NCBI RefSeq assembly: GCF_003202435.1
Contig: NZ_QJHK01000029.1
Coordinates: 1 to 47,767 of the forward strand
Source: Flavobacterium cheongpyeongense
GTDB lineage: Bacteria; Bacteroidota; Bacteroidia; Flavobacteriales; Flavobacteriaceae
Reading direction: 5' to 3'
DNA: 47,767 nucleotides
The notes under the pieces were generated by a model, which saw only the letters and a list, made by a program, of their open reading frames with translations, did not search any database and had not been told where the DNA came from. The translations under genes were made by a program, and so were the position numbers. Shown in pieces: positions 43,341-47,767 of this stretch (its first letter is position 1; every line of letters starts with the position of its first letter).

Positions 43341-43693
43341 GTCCCAAAACCTCTATTTTTTTTAGGGTAAATATAGGTGATTTAAACAACAAAAAAATAA
43401 CTTCCGGTGAAAAATAGTTTGGTGCACAGCCCAAAAATGAGCGACAAAAGGCTTTAAAAGGAGTTGTATAAACACGAAAAAACAAAGCCAGCGCGTACTT
43501 GCCAGCATAGGCTCGGTGGAGAACGGAATTTTTCCGAATAACTCCACAAAAAAAGAGGAATCCACATCCTCTGGAAATCCTCCTGATTGTTTTACGATAA
43601 CCCCATATGACGAAGTTTCAGCGGTTCCGTTCAAAATGGGTTTCATTACTTCGTCAGTTCGCTAGGGTCGGATGTTGGCTCTTAGAGCCTAAC
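43341..43693. repeat. Large repeat element, copy 2
   Basis: Second copy of the element at 41281-41640, about 90% alike by eye. An internal stem TGACGAAG (43608-43615) pairs with CTTCGTCA (43649-43656), and the closing palindrome is at 43677-43689. The MKPILNGT ORF (43362-43646) is longer here and runs without the extra T. I read it as a repeated non-coding or degenerate cassette rather than a confirmed gene. Confidence 0.85.
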
Positions 43694-43713
43694 GAACCCT
43701 GGCTGTTAGTGGC
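43677..43713 (-). other. Cassette boundary S4
   Basis: Contains GGCTC-TTA-GAGCC, CTAACGAACC and the module end GTTAGTGGC (43705-43713). A matching inverted copy at the other end of this module (around 45300) is not found. Confidence 0.4.
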
Positions 43714-43721
43714 TGGCTTTT

Positions 43722-44633
43722 TTATTCAATTACCATTTTATTTTGTCTACAGTCAATGTAGATAATGTTGTTTGAAAATATTTTATTTCCTAGCATACCT
43801 GTCATGCCCGAAAATTTCATCATTGCGTATTGGACTTGCGAAAATCCCTCTACATGCGTAACACTATTTAAAGGTATTTCACAGTTGGCTATTTGTATTT
43901 TTTGATTACAATTTGCCGTGTATGTAGTTAAAACATTATCCCACGATTGTTCTGATTTTTCAATGTTAATTTTTGAGGCAGACAATTTCAAATTATTCCA
44001 TATTTCTTTGTTGGTTAATAATTCGTAAGCACTTGTACCGGTGTCAAATAAAAACTTTTCCTCTTGTTCTTTTAATAATCCGCTAAAGACTATTTTTCTT
44101 TTTTTGAATTTGAAATCCAAAAGTTTGTTTTGAAATTGATTGGGTACTTTTGATAAATTTAAAGCAATATAATTTTCTTTGAAGTTGATGATTGTTTTTC
44201 TGTCTTCAAGAATGTCTGCTCCAATTGTACCAATTATTTTTAGCGAATTACTATCATCATTTCCCATATTATAAATTTTGAATTTTTCGGAAGTGACTTT
44301 TGTTTTTCCGATATAAAAAGACGCTTTTGCAGTTTCTTTATGCATAGCTATTTGAGGAATGTTACTGATTGATTTTGAATAAAAAACAGTATAAGCCGAA
44401 CCTGTATCAAATTGCAAATAATAAGTTATCGTATCACTCAAAAAATGTATAGGAAGTAACAAGGCATTTTTTTCTTTACCTAACCAATTAAATGGAATAG
44501 AACCACTTTCATTTTCTACTTTCAAATAATTTTTATCTGGTGTAAATTTTTGGTCACAATAAATATAACCACCAGCTACAGCTACAACTAAAACGACCAA
44601 AATGATCAGTACAATTTTCTTTAAAATTTTCAT
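43722..44633 (-). CDS. Membrane-anchored retropepsin-like aspartyl protease
   Basis: 303 residues from the ATG at 44633 (MKILKKIVLIILVVLVVAV); upstream in-frame codons are less likely. One N-terminal membrane helix (about residues 7-25). Two Asp motifs of aspartyl proteases are seen: LQFDTGSAYTVFYS (about residue 73) and FLFDTGTSAYELL (about residue 195), with later hydrophobic-hydrophobic-Gly patterns (IIGTIGADIL; MTGMLGNKIF). This is the bilobal pattern of a pepsin-like or duplicated retropepsin protease of the periplasm. It follows the HTH-membrane gene by 87 bases in the same cassette, so the two may work together. Confidence 0.75.
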   Translation of the reverse strand: MKILKKIVLIILVVLVVAVAGGYIYCDQKFTPDKNYLKVENESGSIPFNWLGKEKNALLLPIHFLSDTITYYLQFDTGSAYTVFYSKSISNIPQIAMHKETAKASFYIGKTKVTSEKFKIYNMGNDDSNSLKIIGTIGADILEDRKTIINFKENYIALNLSKVPNQFQNKLLDFKFKKRKIVFSGLLKEQEEKFLFDTGTSAYELLTNKEIWNNLKLSASKINIEKSEQSWDNVLTTYTANCNQKIQIANCEIPLNSVTHVEGFSQVQYAMMKFSGMTGMLGNKIFSNNIIYIDCRQNKMVIE

Positions 44634-44720
44634 TGGATTATTTTTTTGCAAATTTCTAGTTTTGGAAACAACTTCTTTGCAAAAGGAATACGCCAATTTT
44701 ACGTCAATCAACTGACTTAT

Positions 44721-45260
44721 TTATAAGTAATTGATTTTTAGTATTTTGTGCAAATCGTTTTTTTTATTTAAACTAATACCGTTTATAATAACTACCAATA
44801 ATTTCAAACAAATGATTAACAATAATGGAAATATAAAAAGTGGAAAATGTAGTGATAATCCTTTTTGAATAAATGGACTTGCGATTTGAGAGACAACCAG
44901 TGCAACTGCTATAAGTATTTGAACACTTACGATACTTTTTCCAAGTTCTTTGTTTTTTTGGTCGTTTGTTTTGTAGGTCAAAATTAATGGAAATATAACT
45001 CCTCCAAAAGGTACTACAAGTCCAAATAAACTAGAAAAATTAATCAATTTTGCTCTATCAAGTTTTATAATTTCTTTGGAAGGAATTAGCTTTTCAGGTT
45101 CCTTTTCAAAGACATTTGCAAGAGTTTTCAAGGTAAATCCTTTTGGGATATTACCAGCCTCAATCCTTTGAATTGTCCTTAACGAAAGTCCACTTTTTTC
45201 GGCAAGTTCGGTTTGGGTTAAGTTTTTCTCTTCTCTTAAACGTTGAACTATTGATTTCAT
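44721..45260 (-). CDS. Membrane-bound XRE-type regulator
   Basis: 179 residues. Helix-turn-helix at about residues 5-60 (LREEKNLTQTELAEKSGLSL, then RTIQRIEAG). After it come about three membrane helices (LFGLVVPFGGVIFPLIL; VQILIAVALVVSQI; FIFPLLLIICLKLLVVII), as in HTH plus DUF4870-like proteins. A DNA-binding domain tied to the membrane suggests a signal-responsive regulator. It is co-encoded with a membrane aspartyl protease; proteolytic control is a possible but unproven link. Confidence 0.82.
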   Translation of the reverse strand: MKSIVQRLREEKNLTQTELAEKSGLSLRTIQRIEAGNIPKGFTLKTLANVFEKEPEKLIPSKEIIKLDRAKLINFSSLFGLVVPFGGVIFPLILTYKTNDQKNKELGKSIVSVQILIAVALVVSQIASPFIQKGLSLHFPLFIFPLLLIICLKLLVVIINGISLNKKNDLHKILKINYL

Positions 45261-45304
45261 TTTCGTTTTGTTTGCGGTCTTTGTAGAATTTCTGTTAATG
45301 TATT

Positions 45305-45414
45305 TGTAATCAGCGGTTTTTGGGCTAAATTAAGCTCTGTTTTCGGATTTGCCAAATACAAAACCATTTTTCCATTAAGCCTATTGCCCAAATCCGTTGT
45401 AGCTGTTGTATGCT
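45305..45414 (-). other. attC-like spacer S3
   Basis: Left arm AGCGGTTTTTGGGCTAA (45312-45328) and right arm from CATTAAGCCTATTGCCC to AAATCCGTTGTAGC (45373-45404) form an imperfect inverted repeat with bulged bases. Ends at GTTGTATGCT (45405-45414), the inverted copy of which opens the same module at 46174-46183. Confidence 0.6.
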
Positions 45415-45421
45415 GTTTTTT

Positions 45422-46126
45422 TTACATTGTATTGTAATGTTTCCAATCACTTATTTCCATAGGATGTTCTTTATTAATTGGATAGTTTGCTTTCACAAAT
45501 TCAAATTGTTCTTTAGTTAGTAAAACTATCCTTCCATCATTTCCGGAACTTATAGGATAAAATCTCTCGTTACTTTTCTGTGATTTCAGTTGGTCGTTTA
45601 ACATCTCTATAAAATTTATATATGAAATTCCCCAATCATTTTCTCCAAAATCATTATCAAAAGCGATATATTCTTTTCCGTTAAGTTTTATTTTATGAGT
45701 CCAATGTCTTTCAGTTTGATTATTAAATTCATCTGAAAATTCAAGTTTCAAGTTTAGTTTGTCAAATGATTTTTTTACAGTTTCTAAATACTGAATTAAA
45801 CCACCACCTTCAAATAGCGTTTCTGAATCTATAAAATAAAATCTATTGTCAGTAAATATTAAGCTTTCGCCTTTCATTTTGCCTTCAAAAAAATTTAGTT
45901 CATTATAAGATTTTTCAAATTCAGCTTTTGTTTCTTTTAAATCTTTTTTTTCGGTTAGATTGAAAAAATTGAGTTTGTCTAATCCTACTATAATTTGGTT
46001 TCCCGTCAATTTAGTTTTAGCTATTTCTTGTGGTTTTTCGGGTTCTTTTTCCTTAATATTATTTTGAGACTTTGAATTACAACTTAAAAATAAAAAGCTA
46101 AATAATAGGAGTAGTGTTTTATTCAT
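45422..46126 (-). CDS. Lipoprotein, unknown function
   Basis: 234 residues from the ATG at 46126. The open frame extends 39 codons upstream through the spacer, but only MNKTLLLLFSFLFLSC gives a lipoprotein signal with Cys16. The mature part is charged and Glu/Lys/Asn-rich, with no motif I recognise (for example NFFEGKMKGESLIFTDNRF). Single-gene module with perfect 10-base inverted ends. Confidence 0.7.
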   Translation of the reverse strand: MNKTLLLLFSFLFLSCNSKSQNNIKEKEPEKPQEIAKTKLTGNQIIVGLDKLNFFNLTEKKDLKETKAEFEKSYNELNFFEGKMKGESLIFTDNRFYFIDSETLFEGGGLIQYLETVKKSFDKLNLKLEFSDEFNNQTERHWTHKIKLNGKEYIAFDNDFGENDWGISYINFIEMLNDQLKSQKSNERFYPISSGNDGRIVLLTKEQFEFVKANYPINKEHPMEISDWKHYNTM

Positions 46127-46173
46127 TTTTGTTTTTAATAAATGTTCTTTCTTGTAGAGTGTTTCTGTAAAAT

Positions 46174-46316
46174 AGCATACAACGTCCCGTGGCTTGGCTT
46201 GCCGTTGTGGCATTTTAGCACAGAACATCACAAATATAATCAAATTTTATTTTAGGAATTTACTTTCCCAAGAAGCCCGAAACCCACAATGGCGCCAAAC
46301 CACTGTTGGCAGAAGG
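46174..46316 (-). other. attC-like spacer S2
   Basis: Left arm GTGGCTTGGCTTGCCGTTG (46189-46207) pairs with the complement of CAATGGCGCCAAACCAC (46287-46303), with a two-base bulge (TT) and several bases unpaired near the outer end. Outer sites are AGCATACAAC (46174-46183) and GTTGGCAGAA (46305-46314). Confidence 0.65.
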
Positions 46317-46343
46317 TTTGTTTTTTAGTTCGTTTTTTCATTT

Positions 46344-46781
46344 TTATTTGGTTTCAGAAAATAATTCTTTTTGCCAATTTTTTTTTTCTTCTTTCATATT
46401 GAATCCAAACTTTTCTATTTCTAATGTGTCAACAATTCGCTTGTTCGGATTTACTATAATAATGTTTGGATATTTTTGGTTAAATCGAGCTAAATAGTAC
46501 ACACCAATTTTTAAGTCATTAATTGCTTGCGTTTCTTTTTCGGAATTGAAAATGTCATATTTTATTCCAGAACCTGTAGTAGTATATAATGAGTCGTTTA
46601 TGTAATAAGAGAAATAGAAATCTGTTGTTTTTGGATAGCTCTTTTTTTTGACAAACTTAACGACAATATCTTTTCCATTCTTCTTAATATTGTTCTGTAT
46701 TCTAACACCACGAATGTGCAGAAATCCAAATAACACAATCAAAAATAATAGATAATAATGTCCAAATTTTAAATTTTTCAT
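46344..46781 (-). CDS. Membrane-anchored protein, unknown function
   Basis: 145 residues. One N-terminal membrane helix (about residues 8-25, YYLLFLIVLFGFLHIRGV) then a soluble Lys/Asn/Tyr-rich domain predicted as beta-rich (DFYFSYYINDSLYTTTGSG). No named family recognised. Single-gene module; its two ends are inverted copies over 10 bases. Confidence 0.65.
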   Translation of the reverse strand: MKNLKFGHYYLLFLIVLFGFLHIRGVRIQNNIKKNGKDIVVKFVKKKSYPKTTDFYFSYYINDSLYTTTGSGIKYDIFNSEKETQAINDLKIGVYYLARFNQKYPNIIIVNPNKRIVDTLEIEKFGFNMKEEKKNWQKELFSETK

Positions 46782-46823
46782 AAAAAAATCTGCTTACTTT
46801 CTTTTTAATTGTTTAGTGAAAAA

Positions 46824-46967
46824 CTTTCTGCCAACGTTTCATGGCTTGCAGAAGTTGGGGATTTGGTAAACCGAAACTTTCGGTTAATCACAAACCCAAA
46901 AGTACAAAACAATCTTTAAATTAAAGACTAAAACCCCAATTTTTGCAAACCATTGTTAGCCGTTCGG
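46824..46967 (-). other. attC-like spacer S1
   Basis: Left arm 46830-46860 (CCAAC, ATGGCTTGCA, TTGGGG blocks) and right arm 46934-46960 (complementary CCCCAA, TGCAAACCAT, GTTAGC blocks) form a ~27-bp imperfect stem with extra unpaired bases on one side. Between them AACCGAAA-C-TTTCGGTT (46869-46885) is a second hairpin. Ends in GTTAGCCGTTCGG (46955-46967), shared with S5. Confidence 0.65.
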
Positions 46968-46971
46968 TTTT

Positions 46972-47427
46972 TTATTTATGATGTTTGTCGAATTCAATTT
47001 CGTCAGAGTTATTAAATAGAAATTTTAATCCTGTCTGTTTTATTTCTATTTCATCATCTCTTTTTAATGAAAACTTATTTTCTGGCATAAAAGCAAAAAA
47101 CAATTCCAAACTAATTAATAACGATGCAGTTATAAACAGAATAACTGAAACTACTTTTCTAATTGAAATTGCAAATAAAAATTTATTCATCAAGTAAACT
47201 ATTCCAAAAATTACTCCAAAATAGAATATTAAGTCGGCAATTAACTCTAGTATAAAAAATTCTTCTGCCATAGAAGTGTAAAATGCAGGCGCTTTATATA
47301 TAAACGGAAATCCATACATTATTCCGTCAGTTCCGTCAACAACATTTACTATCCACCACTTTGAAAAAAGTATAAATATTATTATTGTTACTGGCAATAC
47401 TAAATTTAGTATTAATTTTCTGTTCAT
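46972..47427 (-). CDS. Membrane protein, unknown function
   Basis: 151 residues with about three or four membrane segments (LILNLVLPVTIIIFILF; FFILELIADLIFYFGVIFG; VVSVILFITASLLISLELFF). The C-terminal tail is charged (KHHK). Its start overlaps the upstream gene's stop by four bases (ATGA), so the two belong to one cassette. Confidence 0.65.
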   Translation of the reverse strand: MNRKLILNLVLPVTIIIFILFSKWWIVNVVDGTDGIMYGFPFIYKAPAFYTSMAEEFFILELIADLIFYFGVIFGIVYLMNKFLFAISIRKVVSVILFITASLLISLELFFAFMPENKFSLKRDDEIEIKQTGLKFLFNNSDEIEFDKHHK

Positions 47428-47651
47428 TCTTTCGATTCTTTACTTAAAATGTTAGTTTTTTTAATGTCATTATTTTTAGACAATAACTTTTCTATCACGA
47501 AGAATAATTTAATACATAGTAAAACAGCAATTATATGATAAAATAAAATCATATTATTTAAATATTTCCCTATACTGAGTGCAATTATTATATAGGATAA
47601 TATACCAGTAAATATTCCAATTAAAAAACCAATAATAACATTTAAAATCAT
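47424..47651 (-). CDS. Small membrane protein, possibly 5'-truncated
   Basis: 75 residues with two membrane helices (VIIGFLIGIFTGILSYIIIA; MILFYHIIAVLLCIKLFFVI). The ATG lies exactly at the inner edge of the right terminal repeat. If that repeat is an inserted element, the real start could have been lost. Overlaps the next gene by four bases. Unknown function. Confidence 0.5.
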   Translation of the reverse strand: MILNVIIGFLIGIFTGILSYIIIALSIGKYLNNMILFYHIIAVLLCIKLFFVIEKLLSKNNDIKKTNILSKESKE

Positions 47652-47767
47652 TGTTGTCCGATAAATAATTTCGTTTTGTTAAATATTGTATATTTTTAGA
47701 TACTTAACGAGGTTCTATCTTGCTTTAGCTTGTTTTTTAGTATTGTCATTAGAATTCAATAAATGGA
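47648..47767. repeat. Terminal inverted repeat, right copy
   Basis: Reverse complement of 5-124. Its inner edge is TCATTGTTGTCC, and an outward ATG lies at 47763-47765. It forms the right border of the window and of the cassette array as seen here. Confidence 0.85.

Larger units (their letters stand above)
40338..47651 (-). mobile_element. Integron-like gene-cassette array without visible integrase
   Basis: Nine genes in seven modules, all on the minus strand, separated by spacers with long imperfect inverted repeats (listed separately). Module boundaries show the cassette rule: the first bases of a module are the reverse complement of its own last bases. Examples: 46305-46314 and 46826-46835 (GTTGGCAGAA and its complement), 45405-45414 and 46174-46183 (GTTGTATGCT and its complement), 41648-41661 and 42377-42390 (12 of 14). 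Genes are mostly secreted or membrane proteins without a common pathway. The upstream (integrase) side would lie beyond the right window edge. No attI site or intI gene is seen. Exact class unknown. Confidence 0.6.

Noticed and set aside
43362..43646. 94-residue ORF in repeat copy 2 as a gene
   Set aside because: No signal or domain; the conservation can be explained by the DNA element. Left open in the findings.
46824..46967. Spacer palindromes of the array as simple terminators
   Set aside because: Arms are 25-30 bases, separated by ~70 bases, with no T run after them, and boundaries match module ends.

Overview
The window is AT-rich DNA from a Bacteroidota bacterium, most likely a Flavobacterium or close relative. 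Evidence: type IX secretion C-terminal domains on two large secreted enzymes, Bacteroidota-type -7 boxes (TAnnTTTG), a bifunctional ThrA with ThrB and ThrC, and house-keeping proteins of flavobacterial type (CoaD, Ddl, PASTA-RluD, MiaA, Pcm). No tRNA, rRNA, CRISPR array or complete transposase gene was seen. The first and last ~120 bases are the same sequence in opposite orientation, so the window looks like a contig bounded by two copies of an unresolved repeat.

Layout. 0.3-7.6 kb: a fasciclin-domain protein, PhnA-like protein, CoaD, a zinc-ribbon membrane protein, Ddl, a probable structured RNA, a PASTA protein overlapping RluD, and a two-gene HipA-like kinase/DUF3037 pair. 7.7-13.3 kb: pectin-degrading enzymes (PL1 lipoprotein and PL4-like rhamnogalacturonan lyase) around a GNAT acetyltransferase. 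13.5-15.8 kb: an AT-rich islet with a small membrane-anchored protein, a multi-pass membrane protein and a helix-hairpin-helix DNA-glycosylase-like protein. 16-21 kb: thrA-thrB-thrC on the minus strand, preceded by a 33-residue threonine-rich leader peptide and a hairpin, which looks like a transcription attenuator. 21.4-25 kb: HutH, then a DUF47/Pit phosphate transport pair. 25-32.5 kb: acyl-ACP thioesterase and MiaA, an exonuclease/GIY-YIG fusion, a four-helix-bundle protein embedded in short repeats, YggS, 3-hydroxyacyl-CoA dehydrogenase, a Gfo/Idh/MocA oxidoreductase and Pcm. 32.6-36.2 kb: a four-gene minus-strand operon (alpha/beta hydrolase, DUF1398, sulfurtransferase, tandem ABC ATPase). 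36.4-39.4 kb: a second, 1003-residue PL1 pectate lyase-like protein with FnIII, LamG and T9SS domains.

40.3-47.7 kb is the most unusual part. Nine unrelated genes, mostly envelope or secreted proteins, all point the same way (minus strand). They are grouped into seven modules separated by spacers with long imperfect inverted repeats. For at least three modules the first bases of the module are the reverse complement of its own last bases, which is the arrangement seen in integron gene cassettes (cassette start versus R'' site of its attC). Two spacers also carry copies of a ~355-bp element. No integrase is in the window; the upstream side of the array runs off the right edge. I read this as an attC-like cassette array lacking a visible integrase, of a type I cannot match to a named family.
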